Shown here in pieces: positions 6,292 to 14,192 of a DNA stretch of 19,723 nt. The stretch comes from Porphyromonadaceae bacterium UBA7180 (GTDB lineage: Bacteria; Bacteroidota; Bacteroidia; Bacteroidales; Muribaculaceae): assembly GCA_002491165.1 (NCBI GenBank), contig DKVK01000018.1:1-19723 (forward strand). The letters run 5' to 3'. Numbering within the stretch: position 1 is the first letter of the stretch; every line of letters starts with the position of its first letter. A program made the translations under genes and the position numbers. The notes under the pieces were generated by a model. The model made no database searches and had not been told where the DNA came from. It worked only from the letters and a program-made list of their open reading frames with translations.

Positions 6292-6542
6292 TTAATCAAG
6301 TAGATCAACCAGTTCTTTCTTCATGTCCTCATCAATGTCGCGGTAGCGGGCGAAGGCTTTGCTACCTTCTTTGTGACCGCTGAGTGAGCCGACGAGGTTT
6401 GGGTCTTTGACTTTCTTGTAGAGATTGCCGATGAAGGTGCGTCGGGCCAGGTGGCTGCTTGCGATTTCGTTGAGGGGGCGTTTCTCTTCCGCACCTGTTG
6501 TCGGATTGAGAACAGTCACCATGTGGTCCACTCCACATACAG
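6292..6542 (-). pseudogene. Tyrosine recombinase (integrase), C-terminal fragment
   Basis: The last roughly 80 residues of a Bacteroidales-type phage integrase family recombinase. Visible catalytic boxes are HLARRTF (H-x-x-R), LSGH and, nine residues after that His, the nucleophile Tyr in FARYRDI. The tail ends KKELVDLLD. The N-terminal arm-binding and core-binding domains and the first catalytic Arg are missing. The coding sequence stops abruptly at 6542, where the fic sequence begins, so the gene was cut at the right border of the inserted block. The open frame continues to 6663 only because the antisense of fic happens to be open. The fragment cannot be an active recombinase. Confidence 0.85.
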
Positions 6543-6550
6543 TGAAAAAC
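6543..6550. repeat. Right 8-bp target-site duplication, TGAAAAAC
   Basis: Identical to 385-392. It joins the integrase remnant (ending 6542) to the 3' part of fic (from 6551), in the same codon phase as the left copy. Confidence 0.75.
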
Positions 6551-7024
6551 ACCGGCACAGTGTACCATACCATGCTTGGCGACTTCTCGGCGGCTGCCGG
6601 CGACTTGCGCTTGCTCAACGTTACGGCGGACGTTGGCGGACGGTCGTATATGAGTTTCAACAAGGTGCCGGCTCGCCTTGCGGAGCTGTGCGACAGGATT
6701 AACGAGCAGCGCCGCAGTGCTGGAAAGATGACTATGCAGGAGCTTTATGACATGAGTTTCGACGCGCATTCCGACCTTGTAACCATCCATCCGTGGGCTG
6801 ACGGCAACGGGCGCATGGCGCGTCTGCTGATGAACTGGTTACAGTTTGAATACGGCCTTATCCCCTCGCGCATTTTCGCCGACGATAAAGAGGAATATAT
6901 CAAGGCGTTGGTGAAAACCCACGAAACGGAAGACCGTGACATTTTCCGCCGCTTCATGACCGGCGCCACGGAGCGCCACCTGGCCCGTGACATAGCCGCC
7001 TTCGAAGAATCAACGGAGGAATAA
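6551..7024 (+). pseudogene. Fic family protein, 3' part with intact catalytic motif
   Basis: Encodes residues 105-261 of the reconstructed 261-aa Fic protein. The Fic motif HPWADGNGRMAR (His184 to Arg192 in the joined protein) matches HPFxxGNGR, with catalytic His and the ATP-phosphate-binding Asn and Arg present. The inhibitory helix is in the other half, 6 kb away. An open frame extends upstream to 6425, but that part is antisense to the integrase fragment; a possible new start is the ATG at 6572 (MLGDFSAAAG). If translated, the product would be a Fic core without its inhibitory helix. No stop or frameshift has accumulated, consistent with a recent insertion. Confidence 0.85.
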
Positions 7025-7082
7025 ACCTCCACCGTTGGTTGGCTAACTCATCTGTTTTAGCTAAGTTAACTCAGGGAGGTTT
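7023..7082 (+). terminator. Weak hairpin after fic, overlapping the next promoter
   Basis: AAACCTCC (7023-7030) pairs with GGAGGTTT (7075-7082) across a long interior that contains two copies of TAACTCA. The T run is only three bases. It might end fic transcription, but the right arm overlaps the TTTG (7080-7083) of the next promoter. Confidence 0.35.
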
Positions 7083-7111
7083 GGCGGTTCGGGATATTTT
7101 TCGTAACTTTG
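7080..7111 (+). promoter_or_regulatory. Consensus Bacteroidota promoter giving a near-leaderless mRNA
   Basis: TTTG at 7080-7083, a 20-bp spacer, then TAACTTTG at 7104-7111. The ATG at 7116 is only 4 bases beyond the -7 element, at about the expected transcription start. Confidence 0.75.
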
Positions 7112-7115
7112 CGAT

Positions 7116-10100
7116 ATGGATCATTTCAACGCTTCGTCATTCAAGTCGCTGCGCATCAAGGAGACGCCTTTCCGCAACCTGATGCAGAAGCGTATCTTCA
7201 ACGTTCTGCTCATCGCCACCCCTTACGACGCCTTCATGATGGAGGAGGACGGCCGCGTCGAGGAGCAGATCTACTTCGAGTATGCCAACCTCAACCTCTC
7301 CTCGCCGCCGCGTTTCACCAAGGTGGCCAACTACGAGGAGGCCTACCCGCGACTGTCGGAACAGCAGTTCGATCTCATCATTGCGATGCCCGGGGTGGAC
7401 GTTTCGGAAACCTTCGAGCAGGCAAAGCGCATCGACGCCCTTTACCCGCAAATCCCTTTCGTGGTGCTTACTCCGTTCTCCCACGAGGTGAGCCGCCGTC
7501 TGGCGTCGGAAGATCTCTCGGGCGTGGACTACGTATTCTCATGGCTCGGCAACGTGGAGCTCATCCTGGCCATCATCAAGCTTATAGAGGACCGCATGAA
7601 CACCCCGCAGGACGTCGGCGAGACCGGGGTGCGCATGATAATGCTCATAGAAGACTCCGTGCGCTTCTACTCCTCGATGCTGCCGCACCTCTACAAATAC
7701 CTGCTGAAACAGTCGCTCCTCTTCTCCACCGAAGCGCTGAACGACCACGAGCGGATGCTGCGAATGCGCGGCCGCCCCAAGATAGTGCTGGCACGCAACT
7801 ATGAGGAGGCGGAATACCTCTTCGGCAAATACGGCGACAAGATGCTTGGTATTATCTCCGACGTGCGGTTCCCCCTCGGGGGCGTGAAGAATGCCGGCGC
7901 CGGACTGGAGTTTGCCCGTTCCGTGCGTGAACGCGACCCCTATATCCCCATCATCTTCGAGAGCAGCGAGCTCGCCAACCGCCGCCCGGTGGAGGACTTC
8001 GGAAGCACCTTCCTCTACAAGAACGCGCAGACCTTCCCGCAGGACCTCGTGAAGTCCGTCAGCTACGCCTTCGGGTTCGGCGACTTCGTGGTTCGGGACC
8101 CGGTGACGGGGCAGGAGGTGATGCGCCTGCACAACCTCAAGGACTTGCAGAAGAATGTGTTCAACATACCGGCCGACGCGCTCTATTCCCACTGCTCGAA
8201 GAACGACTTTTCGCGGTGGCTCTACGCCCGGGCGCTCTTCGCAATAGGCGACACCATCTCCAACTTCCGCTTCACCGACATGCGGCAGGCGCCGGCCGTC
8301 AGGCAGACCATCTTCGAGTCGATAGTGAAATACCGGCGCCTCAAGAACCGCGGCGTTGTGGCCATCTTCCAGAAAGACCGCTTCGACCGTTACAGCAACT
8401 TTGCGCGCATAGGGCAAGGCTCGCTCGGCGGAAAGGCGCGCGGCCTCGCCTTCATTGACCAGATAATAAAGCGCAACTCGATTTGCGACAACTTCCACGG
8501 CGTGCAGATTTCCATCCCCCGCACGGTGGTGCTATGTACCGACGTCTTCGACGAGTTCATGGAGACGAACAACCTTTACCCCGTGGCACTCGGCGACATA
8601 CCCGACGCCGAGATACTGGAAGCCTTCCTCCGGGCACGCCTCCCCGAGGCGGTGCGCGACGACCTCGCGGCTCTGCTCGACGTTATGGAGACGCCTATGG
8701 CGGTGCGCTCCTCCTCGCTGCTCGAAGACTCGCATTACCAGCCCTTCGCCGGCGTATACGCCACTTACATGATACCGCACCTCGACGACCGCAAGGCCAT
8801 GCTGCGCCAGCTCACCGACGCCATAAAGGGTGTCTACGCCTCGGTATTCTACGCCGACTCGAAGGCTTACATGACCGCCACGCGCAACGTCATAGACCAG
8901 GAGAAGATGGCCGTAATCCTCCAGGAAGTGGTCGGCATGTACCACCACGACCTCTATTACCCCTCCTTCTCGGGCGTGGGACGTTCGTTGAACTATTACC
9001 CGCAGGGCAACGAGACGAGCGAGGACGGCGTGGCGGAGGTGGCCGTAGGACTCGGGAAATACATCGTCGACGGTGGCATGGCGCTTCGTTTCTCGCCGTT
9101 GCATCCGCGCAATGTGCTTCAGACTTCGACGCTCGACCTCGCCCTGCGCGACACGCAGACCTCGCTCTACGCCCTGCCGCGAACTTCGGGCGACAATTTC
9201 TCCACCGACGACTCCTTCAACATAGTGAAAGTGCCCGTGGGCGACGCCGCCAAGACCGGCGCGCTGCGCTTCATGGTGTCCACTTTCGATGTCAACGACC
9301 GTTGCCTGCGCGACACCGACGCCGGCCCGGGACGCAAGGTCGTCACCTTCGCCAACGTCCTGAACCACGACGTCTTCCCGCTGGCCGAGGCCGTGGACTT
9401 CATGCTCAAGCGCGGACAGTATGAGATGGGCCGTCCCGTAGAGATAGAGTTCGCCGGCATGATAAGCCCCGACGCTATGCGCGGCGAGGAGAAGGGAAGG
9501 CTCTACTGGCTGCAGATGCGCCCCATCGTCGACCGCAAGGAGATGCTCGACGACAAGATAATGGACCGTCCCGACTCGGAACTGTTGCTGCGCTCCGACA
9601 CCGCACTGGGCCACGGCTTGATGGAGGGCGTAAAGACCGTTGTCTACGTGAAGCCGCAGAACTTCGACTCGCGCCTCAACCCGGAACTCGCCAAGGAGGT
9701 GGAACAGATAAACGCACGCCTCAGCGCTACCGACACCCCTTACATCCTTGTGGCGCCGGGTCGTTGGGGAAGTTCCGACCCGGCGTTGGGCATTCCGGTG
9801 AAATGGGCGCAGATAGCCGGCGCTCGACTCATAGTGGAGACCGCAATCCCCGGTTACCGCATCGAGCCGAGTCAGGGAACCCATTTCTTTCAGAACCTCA
9901 CCTCTTTCGGCGTGGGATACTTCACCGTCGATTCTTCGGCCGGGAACGGTTTCTTCGACTCTGAATACCTCGACGCCATGCCGGCCGACTACGAGTCGGA
10001 GCATATCCGCATCGTCAGCTTCAAGGAGCCGCTGACCATCGCCATCAACGGTCGCAAAACCACCGGCATAGTGTCGAAACCGGAAGCCGGAAAGTCCCGC

Positions 10101-10121
10101 AGCGATGATTTCGATATTTGA
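7116..10121 (+). CDS. Receiver-like domains fused to a PEP synthase/PPDK-type ATP-binding domain
   Basis: A 1001-aa cytoplasmic protein. Residues about 27-160 form a degenerate receiver-like domain. Residues about 173-320 form a second receiver with the expected residues: Glu179-Asp180, Asp249 (GIISDVRFPLGG), Ser283/284 and Lys302. From about 430 to 830 it matches the PPDK_N ATP-grasp domain: SLGGKARGL (436-444) and MAVRSSSLLED (528-538). The swivelling phosphohistidine domain (GGxTSHAA) and the PEP/pyruvate barrel of true PEP synthase are not seen, so it is unlikely to run the full reaction; the last 170 residues (with APGRWGSSDP) are unassigned. RefSeq-type names would be PEP/pyruvate-binding domain protein. 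It is first of three closely packed genes. An ATP-dependent phosphotransfer step controlled by phosphorylation is a guess. Confidence 0.8.
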   Translation: MDHFNASSFKSLRIKETPFRNLMQKRIFNVLLIATPYDAFMMEEDGRVEEQIYFEYANLNLSSPPRFTKVANYEEAYPRLSEQQFDLIIAMPGVDVSETFEQAKRIDALYPQIPFVVLTPFSHEVSRRLASEDLSGVDYVFSWLGNVELILAIIKLIEDRMNTPQDVGETGVRMIMLIEDSVRFYSSMLPHLYKYLLKQSLLFSTEALNDHERMLRMRGRPKIVLARNYEEAEYLFGKYGDKMLGIISDVRFPLGGVKNAGAGLEFARSVRERDPYIPIIFESSELANRRPVEDFGSTFLYKNAQTFPQDLVKSVSYAFGFGDFVVRDPVTGQEVMRLHNLKDLQKNVFNIPADALYSHCSKNDFSRWLYARALFAIGDTISNFRFTDMRQAPAVRQTIFESIVKYRRLKNRGVVAIFQKDRFDRYSNFARIGQGSLGGKARGLAFIDQIIKRNSICDNFHGVQISIPRTVVLCTDVFDEFMETNNLYPVALGDIPDAEILEAFLRARLPEAVRDDLAALLDVMETPMAVRSSSLLEDSHYQPFAGVYATYMIPHLDDRKAMLRQLTDAIKGVYASVFYADSKAYMTATRNVIDQEKMAVILQEVVGMYHHDLYYPSFSGVGRSLNYYPQGNETSEDGVAEVAVGLGKYIVDGGMALRFSPLHPRNVLQTSTLDLALRDTQTSLYALPRTSGDNFSTDDSFNIVKVPVGDAAKTGALRFMVSTFDVNDRCLRDTDAGPGRKVVTFANVLNHDVFPLAEAVDFMLKRGQYEMGRPVEIEFAGMISPDAMRGEEKGRLYWLQMRPIVDRKEMLDDKIMDRPDSELLLRSDTALGHGLMEGVKTVVYVKPQNFDSRLNPELAKEVEQINARLSATDTPYILVAPGRWGSSDPALGIPVKWAQIAGARLIVETAIPGYRIEPSQGTHFFQNLTSFGVGYFTVDSSAGNGFFDSEYLDAMPADYESEHIRIVSFKEPLTIAINGRKTTGIVSKPEAGKSRSDDFDI

Positions 10122-10728
10122 AGTTTTGCTGCATCCGCAGCGGACCGCACGCCGGGTGGAAGACGCCGAGCGGCGCGCCGAAGATGCCGAACGCCGCCTC
10201 GGCGAGCAGCGCGAACGCACAGCCGTCGAGCTGGCGGGGCGCGACCGTCGCCTTGAAGAGGCACGCCTGGTCGTGGAGACTTTGACATCAGAGAAGACGG
10301 TGCTGGAGGCACGCGTTGCCACTATTGAGGCTGAAAATGAGGAACTTACTCAAAAAATGTGCGAGGTTGAGGACGAGGACGCACGTTTCGACGAACTCTT
10401 CAAACGTCTCGAAGAGTTCGAGGTTGTCAAGGCGAAATATGAAGACCGCATAAAGCGCCTGAAACTTCACCTCCAGGATGCGCGCGACGCCTTGAAAACG
10501 CTGCGTCAACCTGACTTCGCCGACCAGCCGCGCTCCATCCCGATGACCGAAACGGTGCGTCCCGAAACTGCTCCGGCCCCGAAACCAGCCGCTCAACGTC
10601 CCGCCAAGAAAGAAGCGCCGCTGCCCAAGGTGCTTCCGCCGCGCCATCCCAAACCGAAACCCGCAGTTACGCTTCCGCCCGAGAAACCCTCTGACAGCGA
10701 CTGGCTGCAGCAACTCCCCGACTTCTGA
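10105..10728 (+). CDS. Coiled-coil protein with Pro/Lys-rich tail, unknown function
   Basis: A 207-aa protein. Residues about 12-135 are a long coiled coil rich in Glu, Arg, Ala and Leu (for example RRVEDAERRAEDAERR). Residues 140-195 are rich in Pro, Lys and Ala and probably disordered, ending SDWLQQLPDF. No signal peptide or membrane segment is seen. The ATG at 10105 overlaps the preceding gene by 17 bp, with GGAAAG upstream, so the two are probably co-translated. The coiled coil may serve to bind the large receiver/ATP-grasp protein, but this is inferred only from the overlap. Confidence 0.75.
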   Translation: MISIFEVLLHPQRTARRVEDAERRAEDAERRLGEQRERTAVELAGRDRRLEEARLVVETLTSEKTVLEARVATIEAENEELTQKMCEVEDEDARFDELFKRLEEFEVVKAKYEDRIKRLKLHLQDARDALKTLRQPDFADQPRSIPMTETVRPETAPAPKPAAQRPAKKEAPLPKVLPPRHPKPKPAVTLPPEKPSDSDWLQQLPDF

Positions 10729-10733
10729 AAACC

Positions 10734-11267
10734 ATGAAACCACCGATATTCATAATGGGATATATGGCCAGCGGCAAGACCACGCTCGGTCGCGCCCTGG
10801 CCAAGACCCTGGGCCGCGGGTTCATTGACCTCGACTTCTACATAGAGCAACGCTTCCGCACCACGATACGCCGGATTTTCGCCACCAAAGGGGAGGGGGA
10901 GTTCCGCCGCATGGAACGAGAGATGCTGCGCGAAGTAGGGGAGATGCAGGATGTGGTGATAGCCTGCGGCGGCGGGACGCCATGCTTCCACGGCAATATG
11001 GACTATATGCTCTCGCGAGGCACCACTATCTATCTCGAAACGGCCGAAAGCCGCATCCTGGAACGCCTGCTCCGCAACCGCGCGCGCCGACCCCTGATGG
11101 CCGAAAAGAAAGAGGAAGAACTTGCCGCCGAAATCCACGCGGGCCTCACGGCGCGCCTTCCGTACTACACCCGCGCCGCCATCTGCCACCGCGGCGAGCA
11201 GCTCGAATCCCGCCGCCAGATCTCCGACACCATCGCCGCCATCCTCGCCGCCCATCCCGAACTGTAA
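10734..11267 (+). CDS. aroK: Shikimate kinase
   Basis: A 177-aa cytoplasmic enzyme that phosphorylates shikimate at the 3-hydroxyl with ATP, the fifth step of the chorismate pathway. The P loop is GYMASGKT (9-16). Shikimate-binding residues are Asp34 in DLD (32-34), Arg58 in GEFRR and GGGT (79-82); the lid contains RRPL (118-121). Length matches the family. It starts 5 bp after the coiled-coil gene's stop, so it is the third gene of the 7116 operon. That placement beside a signalling-type protein is not explained by the pathway. Confidence 0.93.
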   Translation: MKPPIFIMGYMASGKTTLGRALAKTLGRGFIDLDFYIEQRFRTTIRRIFATKGEGEFRRMEREMLREVGEMQDVVIACGGGTPCFHGNMDYMLSRGTTIYLETAESRILERLLRNRARRPLMAEKKEEELAAEIHAGLTARLPYYTRAAICHRGEQLESRRQISDTIAAILAAHPEL

Positions 11268-11305
11268 AAACTCCGCTTTTAAAGTTGTAATTTTGTGACG
11301 GAAAG

Positions 11306-11336
11306 TTGCGGAGGTGCGGGATTTTTGTTGACTTTG
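11306..11336 (+). promoter_or_regulatory. Possible promoter of the methyltransferase gene
   Basis: TTG at 11306-11308, a 20-bp spacer and TGACTTTG at 11329-11336, one base off TAnnTTTG. It lies 67 bp upstream of the ATG at 11404. CTCCGC/GCGGAG (11271-11276 and 11308-11313) could pair over a long loop but lacks a T tract. Confidence 0.4.
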
Positions 11337-11403
11337 CGAGACATAAGGTAAAAATCTTTTAGTAACCGTCATAGGGGGTACTGATCATAACGTTCACTTT
11401 TAC

Positions 11404-12084
11404 ATGTCACAAAACAAAGATAAGGTGGTGGAATATTACGACCATCTGGCCAAAGATTACGACCGCGACCGTTTCGGCAATAGCTACGGGCGCTTTATCG
11501 ACGCCGAGGAACGCGCTGTGCTCTCACGGTGGAAAGTGAAAGACTCCGGACGCGTTCTCGAAGTGGCGTGCGGCACCGGGAGGTTGCTCGACTTTGCCGC
11601 GGCCGGATGCGACGCCAGCAGCGAAATGCTCGCCGTGGCCCGCGAAAAGCATCCCGGCAAGGAGCTGATTTGCAGCCGCGCGGAGGCCATGCCGTTGCCG
11701 GACGGCTCGCTGGACACCATCTATTCCTTCCACCTGATGATGCACCTGGAGCCGCAGGTAATAAAGAGCATCCTCCGCGAGGCGTCGCGCCTGTTGCGTC
11801 CCGGCGGACGCCTGATTTTCGACATACCGTCTGCTCCGCGGCGCCGTCTCCTCCACAAAGAGCGAAGCGACTGGCACGGCTCTACCTCGCTTTCGCGCCG
11901 CTACGTCGAGGAAATGTCGCGCGGCCTCTTCACCCTGCGCCGAAGTGCCGGCATAATGATGCTTCCGGTACACAAACTCCCCGCGCGGTTGCGCCCCATG
12001 ATGCTCGGCGTGGACAAAGCGCTCTGCGCCTCGCCGCTGAAAGCCTACAGCTCCTACTTGATCTACGAACTCATAAAAGACTGA
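11404..12084 (+). CDS. Class I SAM-dependent methyltransferase
   Basis: A 226-aa cytoplasmic protein of the Methyltransf_11/UbiE-like type. Motif I, which binds SAM, is VLEVACGTGR (51-60), followed by CDASSEML after strand 2, SRAEAMPLPDGSLDTIYS (91-108) and SRLLRPGGRLIFDIP around residues 128-142. The N terminus (YYDHLAKDYDRDRF) is typical of small-molecule methyltransferases. The substrate cannot be told from sequence. It is separated from aroK by 136 bp with a possible promoter and is followed after 8 bp by the ATG of the VanW frame, so the two are probably one transcript. Confidence 0.88.
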   Translation: MSQNKDKVVEYYDHLAKDYDRDRFGNSYGRFIDAEERAVLSRWKVKDSGRVLEVACGTGRLLDFAAAGCDASSEMLAVAREKHPGKELICSRAEAMPLPDGSLDTIYSFHLMMHLEPQVIKSILREASRLLRPGGRLIFDIPSAPRRRLLHKERSDWHGSTSLSRRYVEEMSRGLFTLRRSAGIMMLPVHKLPARLRPMMLGVDKALCASPLKAYSSYLIYELIKD

Positions 12085-12154
12085 CACACCTCATGTTTCC
12101 GAAACAATCCACACGCTCGCTGCTGCGCCAGCGGTTGCGTGATCGCGCGACACG

Positions 12155-12793
12155 TTGCGCCGAGTCCCCTTCGCCCGGCCGCGCGCCGGACAACCCGACT
12201 CCATGCCGGTAAGGATAACGGAGCGGCATGTCTTCAAGCCGTCGCCGACGCTCGAAAACAAGAAAGCCAACCTTCGCGAGGCCGCGCGTCGCATCAATGC
12301 CGTCACCGTGCTGCCCGGCGAAGTGTTCAGCTTCTGGCACATCGTGGGCAACCCTAACGACAGCAAGCGATTCCGCGAAGGGCGCAGCATCCACGCCGGC
12401 AAACCCACACGCGATATGGGCGGCGGCCTGTGCCAGGCTTCAGGTCTGCTCCACCACGTGGCGCTTCTCGGCCACCTCACCGTTTTGGAACGCTACGGCC
12501 ATTCTGTGGACCTCTACACCGATGAAACGCGCTTCGCCCCGCTCGGCACCGACGCCACGGTGTTTTTCGGATACAAGGATTTGCGCTTGCGCAACAACCT
12601 GAACCATCCCATAAAGTTCCGTCTAACCATACTCGAGGACGCTCTGCAGGCCGAACTGCTGACGGAGGCTCCCCTTGAGCGTGACACCCTCCGGACGCGT
12701 CTCACCGTAGAACCCGACGGCACCAAAGACGTCACCATCCTGACCTCCGACTCCCGCCCCCTCTGCCACACGCGCTACTTCCCTCTGCCCTAA
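12155..12793 (+). CDS. VanW family protein, probably frameshifted near its 5' end
   Basis: The conserved VanW domain covers nearly the whole frame: MPVRITERHVF, PGEVFSFWHIVG, GGGLCQASGLL and ATVFFGYKDLRLRN. VanW proteins are of unsettled function; the name comes from a vancomycin-resistance cluster in enterococci but does not show resistance here. The frame opens with TTG at 12155 after an in-frame TGA at 12140; the first ATG is at 12203. A better 5' end seems to lie in another frame: the ATG at 12093, 8 bp after the methyltransferase stop, encodes MFPKQSTRSLLRQRLRDRAT, like the basic N terminus usual in this family, but that frame ends at 12212. Joining them needs a -1 shift near 12150-12170, suggesting a one-base deletion or sequencing error. 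Confidence 0.8.
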   Translation: MRRVPFARPRAGQPDSMPVRITERHVFKPSPTLENKKANLREAARRINAVTVLPGEVFSFWHIVGNPNDSKRFREGRSIHAGKPTRDMGGGLCQASGLLHHVALLGHLTVLERYGHSVDLYTDETRFAPLGTDATVFFGYKDLRLRNNLNHPIKFRLTILEDALQAELLTEAPLERDTLRTRLTVEPDGTKDVTILTSDSRPLCHTRYFPLP

Positions 12794-12810
12794 CGCGGAG
12801 TTTATAATAT

Positions 12811-12848
12811 AAAAGTCCCGGAAGGCGGTGTGGCTTTCCGGGACTTTT
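12811..12848. terminator. Bidirectional terminator between vanW-like and cobW-like genes
   Basis: A perfect 13-bp stem: AAAAGTCCCGGAA (12811-12823) with TTCCGGGACTTTT (12836-12848), loop 12 bases. T runs on both strands fit termination of the converging genes. Confidence 0.9.
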
Positions 12849-12870
12849 GGTATTGTTTTATAAGGGGGTA

Positions 12871-14109
<1,239 letters not shown>

Positions 14110-14116
14110 AATGGCG

Positions 14117-14124
14117 CAAATATA
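14117..14124 (-). promoter_or_regulatory. -7 element of the cobW-like gene, next to a terminator
   Basis: TATATTTG on the minus strand, 7 bases before the ATG at 14109 and 2 bases after the T run of the preceding terminator. The leader would be only a few bases. No clear TTG is found about 20 bp upstream, where the terminator stem lies. Confidence 0.5.
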
Positions 14125-14126
14125 AT

Positions 14127-14169
14127 AAAAAAATCGTTGCCGCGGGTGATTCCGGGCAACGATTTTTTT
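14127..14169 (-). terminator. Terminator of the large secreted-protein gene
   Basis: A perfect 15-bp stem: AAAAAAATCGTTGCC (14127-14141) with GGCAACGATTTTTTT (14155-14169), 13-base loop, ending in a T run on the minus strand. It lies 24 bp after the stop of the gene ending at 14193. Confidence 0.9.
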
Positions 14170-14192
14170 ATTTCCGGGGAAGGCCACGATTC

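Larger units (their letters stand above)
393..6542. mobile_element. 6.15-kb inserted block splitting fic: IS plus passenger operon plus integrase remnant
   Basis: Seen: the block is bounded by identical 8-bp repeats. It begins exactly at an IS terminal inverted repeat, and removing it with one repeat copy restores an open fic gene. It contains the IS (393-1964), five minus-strand genes (2003-5451), a gene-poor part (5452-6291) and the 3' end of a tyrosine integrase gene cut at the right border. No second IS copy lies at the right border. Inference: the transposase may have joined its left end to a surrogate right end and carried adjacent DNA, as described for ISEcp1. Only weak similarity to the inverted repeat is visible at the right border (about 9 of 23 bases by eye), so the mechanism is not proven. 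Confidence 0.65.

Noticed and set aside
393..6542. Composite transposon with two IS copies
   Set aside because: Only one IS copy is present; no matching inverted repeat or transposase is found at the right border.
393..6542. Integration of the block by the tyrosine integrase at its right end
   Set aside because: That integrase lacks its N-terminal two-thirds and is cut by the border itself. The left border coincides with an IS inverted repeat, and the 8-bp repeat fits IS target duplication.
8532..10322. 596-codon minus-strand frame
   Set aside because: It is an antisense shadow of the GC-rich receiver/ATP-grasp gene, with compositionally biased His/Val/Glu-rich translation.
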